Shown: positions 22,533 to 28,713 of the stretch, one piece after another | How the letters are laid out: the number at the start of each line of letters is the position of its first letter | Position numbering within the stretch: position 1 is the first letter of the stretch | Assembly: GCF_018332695.1 (NCBI RefSeq) | Contig: NZ_BOQN01000031.1 | Coordinates: 1-33,901, forward strand | Source of the DNA: Paractinoplanes toevensis | GTDB lineage: Bacteria > Actinomycetota > Actinomycetes > Mycobacteriales > Micromonosporaceae | DNA length: 33,901 bases | Direction: 5' to 3' | Made by a program: the position numbers and the translations under genes | The notes under the pieces: model-generated | What the model saw: the letters and a program-made list of their open reading frames with translations, nothing else | What the model was told of the DNA's origin: nothing | Databases searched by the model: none

Positions 22533-23345
22533 ATGTCCGACGAGAGCGACGAGACGCGCAGCTTCTCGCCGTTGGACGAGACGGAAGCCGACGGCCGTCC
22601 GGTTCGCAAGCCGGAAATCGACGAGACCCGCGCGGCTGGACTCGACGAGACCCGCGCGGCTGGACCGGCGGTCACCGACGACGCGACCAAGGTGACTCCG
22701 CGTGCCGATGCCACCTCGGTGATGCCGCCCGCGGCCGACGACGACTGGGCCGCGCCGAGCCGGGGCAACTCGGTGTGGTCCGGGCGGGCCGAGGTGCGGG
22801 CGCCGCAACCGGGACGCACGTCCTATGACACCGACTGGCAGGCCGGTCCGACACCGATGCCGACCCAGCGGGATCGCTGGTGGATGCCGATCGTGGTGGG
22901 CATCATCGTGTTGATCCTGCTGGCCGCGCTGGGCTGGGGCATTTATCTGATCGTGCAGAATTCCGGCGACGAAACCCCGGCGACGACCCCCACGACTACC
23001 GCGGCCACCACTGTGCCGACCAGCGCGGCGGCGACCACACCGTCGAGCGCGCCGACCACGACCACGTCGACCACGACGCCGCAGACCACCGAGCCGACGC
23101 AGACCGAGGTCCTGGTGCCGGCGCTGAAGGGGCTGGCGCTGGCGGACGCGCGGGACGCGCTGAACCAGACCGGGCTGCGTTACCGCGTGCTCTACCGGAA
23201 CAGCACGTCGCCGCCGGGGACCGTGATCGACAGTGATCCGGCGGAGGGGCAGGAGGTCCCACCGGACACCAGGGTCACGATCGTGGTCTCGGGGACGGAC
23301 CCCTCGGCGGCCACGCCGTCCACGTCGGCGAGCGCCGGCGGCTAG
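22533..23345 (+). CDS. Single-pass membrane protein with one PASTA domain
   Basis: A 270-residue protein. Residues 1-115 are acidic and disordered, with DETR/DETE motifs around 5-43. One membrane helix lies at about 120-140 (WWMPIVVGIIVLILLAALGWGIYLIV). A Thr-rich linker follows (about 148-188) and then one PASTA domain (about 190-255: VPALKGLALADARDALNQTG to PPDTRVTIVVSG). PASTA domains bind muropeptides or beta-lactam-like ligands outside the cell and usually sit on PknB-type kinases or penicillin-binding proteins; here no kinase or transpeptidase domain is attached. ATG 22533 directly follows GGAGGAGCGGAG; the in-frame ATG 22332 would overlap the divergent gene. A cell-wall sensing or scaffold role near the pkn/pbp locus is inferred. 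The stop shares CTAG with the opposing gene. Confidence 0.9.
   Translation: MSDESDETRSFSPLDETEADGRPVRKPEIDETRAAGLDETRAAGPAVTDDATKVTPRADATSVMPPAADDDWAAPSRGNSVWSGRAEVRAPQPGRTSYDTDWQAGPTPMPTQRDRWWMPIVVGIIVLILLAALGWGIYLIVQNSGDETPATTPTTTAATTVPTSAAATTPSSAPTTTTSTTTPQTTEPTQTEVLVPALKGLALADARDALNQTGLRYRVLYRNSTSPPGTVIDSDPAEGQEVPPDTRVTIVVSGTDPSAATPSTSASAGG
22619..22664 (+). repeat. 22-bp direct repeat coding DETRAAG twice
   Basis: The 22 bases at 22619-22640 recur unchanged at 22643-22664, a 24-base period (eight codons). The result is IDETRAAG followed by LDETRAAG in the disordered N-terminus of the PASTA protein. Confidence 0.9.
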
Positions 23346-23638
23346 CGGTTGGTGCGGACGCCGCGTGAGATCGTGCCCGACACGACGCCGGGCTGACGGC
23401 CGTTGCGGGCCCGGGGGTCGGGTGCCTTGCCGACCGCACGCAGGCCGCTTACCTGCACAAAGATCGAACGACGCTCCACCGCGTCGCCGGCCGAGTTGAG
23501 CTCGTAGCCGTCCAGCCAGATCCAGCCCTCATACGTCGGCCAGTCGTGGACCCGGATGACCCTGAAGAGCATCGGCGCCGCGAATTGGACGCTCGCTGCC
23601 TTCGTCACGTGTATGACATCACCGGACCGAGGAAGCAC
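23342..23638 (-). CDS. Small conserved-looking hypothetical protein
   Basis: A 98-residue protein beginning at GTG 23638, which sits five bases after AGGAG. Upstream in-frame codons exist but lack a ribosome site. It is beta-rich and starts VLPRSGDVIHVTKAASVQF. The central part, MLFRVIRVHDWPTYEGWIWLDGYELN then AVERRSIFVQVSGLR, has regular aromatic and charged residues and good codon bias, so it looks like a real soluble protein. The last 25 residues are basic and probably disordered. I do not recognise a domain. It is divergent from the Xre-DUF5753 gene across a dyad-rich intergenic region, and its TAG stop is interlocked with that of the PASTA gene. Confidence 0.7.
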   Translation of the reverse strand: MLPRSGDVIHVTKAASVQFAAPMLFRVIRVHDWPTYEGWIWLDGYELNSAGDAVERRSIFVQVSGLRAVGKAPDPRARNGRQPGVVSGTISRGVRTNR

Positions 23639-23795
23639 GTCATCTCCTGCCCTGGAACTTCTCGCGGGTGAACCTTGACACAGAAGCACTTAGTGTGCCC
23701 GGCCAAAACACCATTGCAAGCTTCCGACAATGCCAATCGCCAAAGCGTTGCAGAACGTTACCGTCGCCGTTGTCAACCCTCGTCCCGAAGTGGAT

Positions 23796-23812
23796 CTGTC
23801 CACGTCGGACAG
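23796..23812. promoter_or_regulatory. CTGTCC/GGACAG dyad
   Basis: The 6-bp arms CTGTCC (23796-23801) and GGACAG (23807-23812) flank ACGTC. A competing pairing GTGGA (23790-23794) with TCCAC (23799-23803) overlaps it. Candidate operator or RNA switch in the divergent region; role unknown. Confidence 0.4.
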
Positions 23813-23833
23813 CAAGTTAACCTGGCCCCCCGT

Positions 23834-23847
23834 AAACGGCACCGTTT
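23834..23847. promoter_or_regulatory. AAACGG-CA-CCGTTT palindrome
   Basis: This is a perfect 14-base dyad with a two-base centre. The overlapping arms CACCG (23840-23844) and CGGTG (23848-23852) give an alternative pairing. Compact dyads of this size are typical of helix-turn-helix dimer sites, and the adjacent Xre-DUF5753 regulator is the nearest candidate. Confidence 0.45.
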
Positions 23848-23934
23848 CGGTGCGCTGAGCCGGACCGGGCCGCTTCACTCGATGGTGCGTGGTGACGCGG
23901 GCCATACCGAAAGATTGCACCACGAGTGGAGTCG

Positions 23935-23947
23935 ATGCAAGTTGCAT
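23935..23947. promoter_or_regulatory. ATGCAA-G-TTGCAT palindrome
   Basis: A perfect 13-base dyad lying 75 bases before the chosen start of the Xre-DUF5753 gene, close to its likely promoter. Its half-site word TTGCA recurs elsewhere in the same region. Confidence 0.45.
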
Positions 23948-24022
23948 GTCACGCTTCCGTGATTGTTGGTCTTCATCACGGTGCTCTTGAACGATTAAAT
24001 GATCGACAGAGAGACTGAAGCT

Positions 24023-24898
24023 GTGAATCTGCACCGGAGTCCCACCATTCGCCGTCGGCGACTCGGGGTCGAACTACGCCGCCATCGGGAGGCGGCGGGC
24101 GTGACGATCGACGTCGTGGCGGAACGTCTTGGCTGCTCGACGTCCAAAGTGTCCCGAATTGAGACGGGACACACGAGCGCGTCGCCCAGCGATGTTCAGA
24201 ACATATTGGACATTTACGGCGTAGGTCCGGCTATCACCGCGGAATTGGTCCAAATAGCCAGGGAGGCTCGCCAGAAAGGATGGTGGCATCCCTATTCCAC
24301 CGTCCTGACCGGCGCATATGTCGGACTGGAGACGGCCGCAAGATCTATTTGGGTCTACGAGCAACAAGTCGTCCCGGGCCTGCTGCAGAGCGAAGAGTAC
24401 GGAATTGCCCTTATTCGGGGTGCCCGGCAGGAACTCACAGATCAAGAAATAGAGCAGCGAGTCCGTGTCCGGATGGAACGTCAAGCGTTATTGATTCAGG
24501 ACGATCCGATTGATCTTCGGGTGGTGCTTGATGAGGCGGTACTGAGCAGGCCGGTCGGCGGCGATGCGGTGATGCGGGGTCAGTTGCAGAAATTGATCGA
24601 GATCGCCCGCCTGCCGAACGTCACGTTGCAGATCTTGCCGTTCGCGGTAGGCGCCCATGCGGCCATGGACGGCACGTTCGTGATCCTCGAGTTCGAGGAG
24701 GAAGGAGACGCCGATGTCGTGTTCATCGACAACGCAACCGGTGGCCTCTTTCTCGAGAAGAACGAGGAGCTGCGCAAGTACACCTCGATCTTCGACACCG
24801 TCCGGGCGGCCGCGCTCACCGCGGACGCGTCCCTCGAGTGGATAGAACTGCTGGTAGAGGAGCCATTGTGGAAGTCGAAGCGAAGGGTTTCCGGCTAG
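24023..24898 (+). CDS. Xre-family regulator with DUF5753 (Scr1-like) domain
   Basis: A 291-residue protein. Residues about 10-65 are an Xre helix-turn-helix: LGVELRRHREAAGVTIDVVAERLGCSTSKVSRIETGHTSAS. The remainder matches the actinomycete DUF5753 ligand-like domain, with ARSIWVYEQQVVPGLLQSEEYGIAL near 105-130, QEIEQRVRVRMERQALL near 145, and NVTLQILPFAVGAHAAMDGTFVILEF near 205-230. GTG 24023 starts at NLHRSPTIRRRRLG; ATG 23999 adds eight unlikely residues. Its first half uses more A/T-ending codons than neighbours (ATT, CTT, CAA, ATA), a sign of different ancestry. Its end overlaps the DUF397 gene by 31 bases. Such pairs occur in many copies in Streptomyces-like genomes; some act as regulator and small antagonist in development or antibiotic production. 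Confidence 0.9.
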   Translation: MNLHRSPTIRRRRLGVELRRHREAAGVTIDVVAERLGCSTSKVSRIETGHTSASPSDVQNILDIYGVGPAITAELVQIAREARQKGWWHPYSTVLTGAYVGLETAARSIWVYEQQVVPGLLQSEEYGIALIRGARQELTDQEIEQRVRVRMERQALLIQDDPIDLRVVLDEAVLSRPVGGDAVMRGQLQKLIEIARLPNVTLQILPFAVGAHAAMDGTFVILEFEEEGDADVVFIDNATGGLFLEKNEELRKYTSIFDTVRAAALTADASLEWIELLVEEPLWKSKRRVSG

Positions 24899-25092
24899 AT
24901 CTGAGCCGGGCACAGTGGTTCAAGAGCACGCGCAGCGGTCCCAACTCCGACAACTGCGTCGAAGTGGCCTTCGTGGAGGAAGCCATTGCGGTCCGGGACT
25001 CGAAGAACCCCGACGGCGCGGCGCTGATCTTCACGGCCGCCGAGTGGGACGCGTTCGTCGGCGGCGCGAAGGACGGCGAGTTCGACCTCTGA
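24868..25092 (+). CDS. DUF397 small protein, partner of the Xre-DUF5753 regulator
   Basis: A 74-residue protein starting at GTG 24868, five bases after GAGGAG (24857-24862), inside the end of the upstream gene. It shows the DUF397 pattern: WFKSTRSGPNSDNCVEVAFV, then AIAVRDSKNPDGAALIFTAAEWDAFVGGAKDGEFD. The upstream GTG 24838 would add ten residues without family support. The 31-base overlap means coupled translation and near-equal production of both proteins. In known Scr1/Scr2-like pairs the small protein modulates the Xre regulator; that function here is inferred from arrangement. Confidence 0.92.
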   Translation: MEVEAKGFRLDLSRAQWFKSTRSGPNSDNCVEVAFVEEAIAVRDSKNPDGAALIFTAAEWDAFVGGAKDGEFDL

Positions 25093-25242
25093 CCTCGCAA
25101 AACGCCCTTTTTCGGCCGGCTTGCTCGCGTGGCGCGGGCGGGCCGGCCGTAGTCATTTCCCGGCTCGCCTCGTTGAACGGCACAAGCGCGGACCGGTCCG
25201 CGCCGACGGCCGGGTCATCACCGAGCGAGGCAAGGCAGACAT

Positions 25243-25698
25243 ATGACGATAGGTTCAGAAAATCTGAGCAACGGTAGCGCGACGGCGCAGGACCGGTTCA
25301 GCGGCGGAGTGAGCGCGTACCGGCAGAATCGGCGCGAAGCGCTGTCCGGCGACACCGGCGAGACCGAGCTGATGTCCCGGGCCAACAGCTCCGGGCTGCC
25401 CACCCGGTCGCCGGGCCGGTCGCACAGCATCGAGCCGACGAGCGCCCTGGACCGCGCGGCGACGCTGCCGTCGCTGGACCTGCCGGCCCTGACCGAGCCG
25501 GTCTTCCCGTCATCGGGCTGGCCGGACTCAAGTTCCGGCCCCTCGAAGTCGATGGCCGATCATCCCCTGTTGCGGGGTTTGCTCCTGGAACTGCCGACCC
25601 GCGGCTCGCTGCCGCCGTCGGACTGGCTGGACCGCTGGTTCGAGGCGGCCCGTTCCATCCTCGAGCTGCTCTACGTACAGGAAGCCAAGAAGAACTGA
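25243..25698 (+). CDS. Hypothetical protein, mostly disordered with helical C-terminus
   Basis: A 151-residue protein from ATG 25243, preceded by GAGGCAAGG with somewhat long spacing. The first 100 residues are Ser/Thr/Pro/Gly-rich and look disordered (for example SRANSSGLPTRSPGRSHS and SSGWPDSSSGPSKSM). The last 45 form a hydrophobic helical segment, HPLLRGLLLELPTRG then DWLDRWFEAARSILELLYVQEA, which has the periodicity of a protein-interaction helix. I recognise no family. It stands 150 bases after the DUF397 gene, so it could be a third member of that unit or independent. Codon bias is reasonable and the C-terminus is not GC-driven nonsense, so I favour a real gene. Confidence 0.6.
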   Translation: MTIGSENLSNGSATAQDRFSGGVSAYRQNRREALSGDTGETELMSRANSSGLPTRSPGRSHSIEPTSALDRAATLPSLDLPALTEPVFPSSGWPDSSSGPSKSMADHPLLRGLLLELPTRGSLPPSDWLDRWFEAARSILELLYVQEAKKN

Positions 25699-25718
25699 CG
25701 GTCAGCGTGAGCTGACCG
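25699..25718. terminator. Perfect GNRA-loop hairpin between convergent genes
   Basis: CGGTCAGC (25699-25706) pairs with GCTGACCG (25711-25718) around GTGA, a GNRA tetraloop on the plus strand. It begins right after the plus-strand stop (25696-25698) and contains the minus-strand stop (25702-25704) in its stem. It is suited to end transcripts from both sides, though it has no T-run. Confidence 0.6.
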
Positions 25719-26298
25719 GAATCCGCGGACGGCTGCGGCCGATCGGAGCCAGCGCCAGCAGGCTGAGCCGGCTGTGCCGCACCGCCGCTCGCACCCCGAT
25801 GGCCACGACGGCGGCGCCGACCGCGGTGATCGCGATCCCGGCCACATCGGACGCCGGCACCTCGACCAGGCGCGCGGCGATCGGTATGCCCAGCAGCGCC
25901 GCGAGGCCGGTGACCTGCATCGGTACCAGGATCAACGGGTGGGCTGCGGCCGCGCGCAAGCCCGGCGGCATGGGGGTCTGCGGTGCGGTGGCGAAGGCGC
26001 CGGCGCCGCGCCGCACCTGCCCCAGTCGCCGCACCCCGACCGTCAGCACGACGAGGGCGGGGATCGCGGCCAGCAGGACCGCGGCCGGGGAGGTCGATTC
26101 GCCCGGCAGGATCCAGGTGACCACCGGAACCGCCACGAACACCGCCGATCCGATTGTCACCAGCGCGCTCAGCCAGCCGGCGCGGCGGCGCAACTGGGCC
26201 GCGGACCGGGCTCCCTGGAGTCCGTCCGCCATCAGACCGGCGGTGGTCCAGGCGATGGCCAGGGCGCCGACCAGAATCAGATCAGTGATGATGTCCAC
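25702..26298 (-). CDS. Small polytopic membrane protein of unknown function
   Basis: A 198-residue protein with about five hydrophobic segments: LILVGALAIAWTTAGLMA, WLSALVTIGSAVFVAVPVV, VLLAAIPALVVLTVGV, PLILVPMQVTGLAALLGIPI and AGIAITAVGAAVVAIGV. Loops are basic, and the tail RLSLLALAPIGRSRPRIPVSSR lies on the cytoplasmic side by the positive-inside rule. No enzyme motif or named family was recognised. GTG 26298 is preceded by GAAGG at eight bases; GTG 26313 would add five residues. It is 98 bases downstream of the WecG/TagA-type glycosyltransferase on the same strand, so co-transcription and an envelope role are possible. Confidence 0.75.
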   Translation of the reverse strand: MDIITDLILVGALAIAWTTAGLMADGLQGARSAAQLRRRAGWLSALVTIGSAVFVAVPVVTWILPGESTSPAAVLLAAIPALVVLTVGVRRLGQVRRGAGAFATAPQTPMPPGLRAAAAHPLILVPMQVTGLAALLGIPIAARLVEVPASDVAGIAITAVGAAVVAIGVRAAVRHSRLSLLALAPIGRSRPRIPVSSR

Positions 26299-26396
26299 AT
26301 CGACAGCCTTCACCGATGCCCGGTTGCCGGAAACCGGGTTATCACCGGACCGGTCCCCTACGGGAGCGAGGCCGTGCGGGCGTGGACCCCTAGTGG

Positions 26397-27221
26397 TCAG
26401 ACCGCGAAGATCTCCACCGGCTCGGTGGCCGGGGCCGGTGGTGTCGCTTTCCACAGACCGATCTTCTGAGCCACCAGCCGGGCCAGGTAGTTCGGGTTCA
26501 GCAGCACGTAGCGCTTCCACAGGCGCTTGGGCTCCAGGCCCAGCCGCCACAGCCATTCCAGGGCGTACTTCTGCATCCAGGCGGGCGGGTTCTTCAGCAG
26601 CCCGGCGTGGTAGTCGAAGGCGGCACCCACGGCCAGCAGTGGCATATCCAACAGCGGGCGCATCGCGTAGGTGAACACCTCCTGCCGGGGACATCCGAGA
26701 CCCACCAGGACGACTCGTGCCCCGGAGGCTTTGATCCGGTCGGCGATCTCGGCCGCCTCGCCCGGCGCGGACTTCCGGAACTTCGAGGCCTCCACGCCGG
26801 CGATCTTCAGCGCCGGGAACATCTTCTCCAGCGCCGGCACCAGCTTCGCGAGGGTCGGTTCGGTCGACCCGTACAGATAAACCGGCAATCCCTCGGCGGC
26901 GGCCCGCTCGACGACCTTGAGCGTCAGTGTCGGCCCGTAGACCCGGTCGGAGAGCCCGGCCGAGTGCAGCACGTTGAGCCCCCACCGGACCGGTTGCCCG
27001 TCCGGTGTGACGAGATCGAAGGAATTGAGCCGGGCGTTGTGCGCGGGGTCCTGAACCCCGGTCATCACGCCGTGAACGGCAAGCGCGGTGACGGCGAACC
27101 CACGCCGCTCCCGGGCCGCGACCATGATCCGTTCAGTCGCATCCGCATAGTCGGTCACATCGACCAGAACCCCGAGAACGTTACGTTTCCCCTGGCCAAC
27201 ACCGTTCTGAGCAACGGTCAC
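26397..27221 (-). CDS. WecG/TagA/CpsF-family glycosyltransferase (GT26)
   Basis: A 274-residue enzyme of the family that transfers N-acetylmannosamine-type sugars to lipid-linked acceptors in teichoic acid, enterobacterial antigen or exopolysaccharide assembly. Key features are VTALAVHGVMTG near 44-55, SFDLVTPDGQPVRWG near 67-81 (Asp catalytic candidate), VYLYGSTEPTLAKL near 113 and the signature VVLVGLGCPRQEVFTYAMR near 168. It ends with a basic, aromatic membrane-proximal region (WLWRLGLEPKRLWKRYVLLNP), the usual peripheral membrane anchor. GTG 27221 follows GGAGAG at seven bases. Acceptor and donor are unknown since no other polysaccharide genes are present except the adjacent membrane protein. 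Confidence 0.92.
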   Translation of the reverse strand: MTVAQNGVGQGKRNVLGVLVDVTDYADATERIMVAARERRGFAVTALAVHGVMTGVQDPAHNARLNSFDLVTPDGQPVRWGLNVLHSAGLSDRVYGPTLTLKVVERAAAEGLPVYLYGSTEPTLAKLVPALEKMFPALKIAGVEASKFRKSAPGEAAEIADRIKASGARVVLVGLGCPRQEVFTYAMRPLLDMPLLAVGAAFDYHAGLLKNPPAWMQKYALEWLWRLGLEPKRLWKRYVLLNPNYLARLVAQKIGLWKATPPAPATEPVEIFAV

Positions 27222-27510
27222 GAGACGACTCTCCAGGATCCGACAGCAGGAAGCCAGCCGCGAGCCTACCCCGCTGCCGCTATTTCACCCGTTAGGCGAC
27301 GCCCCGTCGTACCCCCGGACCCCGAAACCAAATCGTGATCAAGAAGCAAAGCCACCCCCACCGCAGAGCGGCAGTGAGTCGAGATCAAACCGCAACCGCA
27401 GAGGCGGCGCAACCAGCTCACCCACCGTAACCACGGAGGCAGAACAACAACCGCCGGGGTGCGAGCGCAGCCAACGAGCGAAGATCAACCTCCGGTGTGA
27501 GCAAGCGCTA

Positions 27511-27546
27511 CCACCGGTCTGACCGCAACCACCAGTCTGAGCGCGA
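27511..27546. repeat. Two-copy 18-bp tandem repeat with partial third
   Basis: Copies at 27511-27528 and 27529-27546 share 14 of 18 bases (CCACC-GTCTGA-CGC-A), and the first bases of a third copy, CCACCG, follow at 27547. It is non-coding by appearance. Confidence 0.7.
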
Positions 27547-27561
27547 CCACCGCAACGCGGG

Positions 27562-27587
27562 GCTTCCGGGGGCTCGGCCCCCGGAGC
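27562..27587 (-). terminator. Stable hairpin downstream of tRNA-Leu, distal
   Basis: CCGGGGGC pairs with GCCCCCGG around TCG (27566-27573 and 27577-27584), extended by TTC/GGA-type pairs outward. It is the second of two hairpins encountered when transcribing out of tRNA-Leu on the minus strand. The CCGGGGGC-TCG-GCCCCCGG pattern resembles hairpins often seen between actinomycete genes. Confidence 0.55.
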
Positions 27588-27599
27588 AGGTATGACGAG

Positions 27600-27637
27600 G
27601 GGGCCCTGGTTCGCGCTTTCTGCGAACACAGGGCCCC
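27600..27637 (-). terminator. Hairpin terminator directly after tRNA-Leu
   Basis: GGGGCCCTG (27600-27608) pairs with CAGGGCCCC (27629-27637), and inside it TTCGC (27610-27614) pairs with GCGAA (27622-27626). On the minus strand it starts ten bases after the tRNA 3' end. There is no T-run, but stem strength and position suit tRNA termination. Confidence 0.65.
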
Positions 27638-27647
27638 GGCCCACTCG

Positions 27648-27730
27648 TGGGGATGGGGGGAGTTGAACCCCCACGTCCTTTCGGACACACGGACCTGAAC
27701 CGTGCGCGTCTGCCATTCCGCCACATCCCC
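27648..27730 (-). tRNA. tRNA-Leu (anticodon CAG)
   Basis: The 83-base minus-strand sequence folds as a class II tRNA. The acceptor GGGGATG (27730-27724) pairs with CATCCCC (27655-27649), with discriminator A at 27648. The anticodon loop TTCAGGT lies within a CACGG/CCGTG stem and gives anticodon CAG, reading CTG, the dominant Leu codon of this genome. A long variable arm (GTCC-GAAA-GGAC type) and the T-arm GGGGG-TTCAACT-CCCCC confirm Leu. The 3' CCA is not encoded, usual for actinobacteria. It is divergent from fhaA, the arrangement I recall from mycobacteria. Confidence 0.95.
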
Positions 27731-27735
27731 GTGGC

Positions 27736-27758
27736 AAGTTGGCTTGCTGGGCCAACTT
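27736..27758. promoter_or_regulatory. AAGTTGGC/GCCAACTT dyad next to tRNA-Leu 5' end
   Basis: A perfect 8-bp inverted repeat (27736-27743 and 27751-27758) with a seven-base loop, five bases upstream of the mature tRNA 5' end on the minus strand. It could be a precursor stem guiding 5' processing, or a dyad in the divergent promoter. Confidence 0.5.
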
Positions 27759-27770
27759 CTTGTTACTGGC

Positions 27771-27792
27771 TGCGACAGACTACGCTGTCGCA
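27771..27792. promoter_or_regulatory. TGCGACAG/CTGTCGCA dyad in tRNA-Leu/fhaA promoter region
   Basis: A second perfect 8-bp inverted repeat (27771-27778 and 27785-27792) with a six-base centre, only 12 bases from the first. Being in the shared upstream region of tRNA-Leu and fhaA, it is a candidate operator. No -35/-10 pair could be placed with confidence. Confidence 0.5.
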
Positions 27793-27949
27793 CGTCACCA
27801 AGCGAGTTGTTATCGCCTGCGACGCCGAGAAGATTAGCACGGCGTTTGCGGGGGTCATACGAGGGTCAGAAGTGCCGGTCGTGCTCGAGCTGAAGATGCG
27901 GAAGCGGCGGCCGGATACCATCATGTCCTCGGAAGCCGAGGAGGAGCCG

Positions 27950-28708
27950 GTGAGCGTGCTGCAGCGCTTTGAAAAGCGATTGGAAGGCCTGGTCGAGGGG
28001 GCCTTCGCGAAGGTGTTCAAGGGTGTCGTGCACCCGGTGGAGATTCTGAATGCCATGCAGCGGGAGGCAGAGGCGCACAAGGCCATCCTCGCCGGTGGCC
28101 GCACCTTGGTGCCGAACCGCTACGTGATCGACCTCTCACCCTACGACCACAGCCGGCTCGCGCCGTACGCTGCCGCACTGGCCCAGGAGTTGGCGCAGTC
28201 GCAGGCGGAGTTCATCGGCGAGCAGGCGTGGACGGTCTACGGCGACGTGATCGTCGAGATCGAGCGGGGCGAGGGTCTCGACACAGGCATGTTCCGGGTG
28301 ACCGCTGAGGTCTACACGGGTGGCGAGGTTGCCCCCGTGCAGCAGCCGGCTTATGACGCCGGTCCTCAGTACCCGCCGTACGACCAGCATCAGGGCGGAT
28401 ACCAGCAGCACGGCGGGCCGAACGGCCGCAGTGTGGGTCTGGTCTCCGGGGACGGGCGCACCTACCCGTTGCAGATGGGCTCGACCGTGATCGGCCGTGG
28501 CGACCAGGCGAACCTTCGCCTGCCCGACGTCGGCATCTCGCGGCGGCACGCCCGTCTGGACTACGACGGCAACCAGGTGGTCCTGACCGACCTGGGTTCG
28601 ACGAACGGCACGATGGTGAACGGCCAGCGGGTTTCCGCCGTGGCGCTCAACCCGGGCGACATGATTCAGCTGGGCACCACCACGTTGACCTTCCGAGTGG
28701 ACGGCTAG
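27950..28708 (+). CDS. fhaA: FhaA: DUF3662 and FHA domain protein
   Basis: A 252-residue reader of Ser/Thr phosphorylation. The N-terminal DUF3662 domain (1-125) starts SVLQRFEKRLEGLVEGAFAKVFKG, the classic FhaA opening. A Gln/Tyr/Gly/Pro-rich linker follows (QQPAYDAGPQYPPYDQHQGG). The FHA domain lies at about 165-250, with STVIGRG, SRRHARLDY and DLGSTNGTMVNGQ containing the Arg, Ser and Asn that contact phosphothreonine. In mycobacteria FhaA binds phosphorylated MviN and restrains peptidoglycan precursor flipping. GTG 27950 was chosen over ATG 27923 because AGGAGG lies five bases before it. It leads the fha-pstP-rodA-pbpA-pknA unit. The linker is much shorter than in mycobacterial FhaA (about 530 residues overall). 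Confidence 0.95.
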   Translation: MSVLQRFEKRLEGLVEGAFAKVFKGVVHPVEILNAMQREAEAHKAILAGGRTLVPNRYVIDLSPYDHSRLAPYAAALAQELAQSQAEFIGEQAWTVYGDVIVEIERGEGLDTGMFRVTAEVYTGGEVAPVQQPAYDAGPQYPPYDQHQGGYQQHGGPNGRSVGLVSGDGRTYPLQMGSTVIGRGDQANLRLPDVGISRRHARLDYDGNQVVLTDLGSTNGTMVNGQRVSAVALNPGDMIQLGTTTLTFRVDG

Positions 28709-28713
28709 GCACC

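Larger units (their letters stand above)
23639..24022. other. Long divergent regulatory region, AT-richer and dyad-rich
   Basis: This gene-free stretch separates the small hypothetical (minus) from the Xre-DUF5753 gene (plus). It is visibly richer in A/T than its surroundings and includes three perfect dyads (listed separately). TTGCA-type words recur at about 23713, 23745, 23914 and 23942. I found no tRNA, no small gene with a ribosome site and no convincing -35/-10 pair. Confidence 0.6.
27222..27647. other. Gene-free region beside tRNA-Leu, strand-asymmetric and hairpin-rich
   Basis: This interval of 426 bases lies between the glycosyltransferase start and the tRNA-Leu 3' end. From about 27340 to 27560 the plus strand is markedly poor in T and rich in C and A, with recurring GATCAA and CCACC words. 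An 18-base near-tandem repeat (27511-27546) and two strong hairpins (27562-27587 and 27600-27637) follow. Minus-strand open frames here are Trp/Arg/Val-rich products of this composition, without ribosome sites. No integrase or attachment-site duplicate was seen. Confidence 0.6.

Noticed and set aside
27648..27730. tRNA-Leu as an integration site for a mobile element
   Set aside because: No integrase, no excision gene and no duplicate of the tRNA 3' end were found within the window.
27647..27949. Upstream extension of fhaA into the tRNA-Leu region
   Set aside because: The open frame extends there, but the protein family begins at SVLQRFE and the strong ribosome site precedes GTG 27950.
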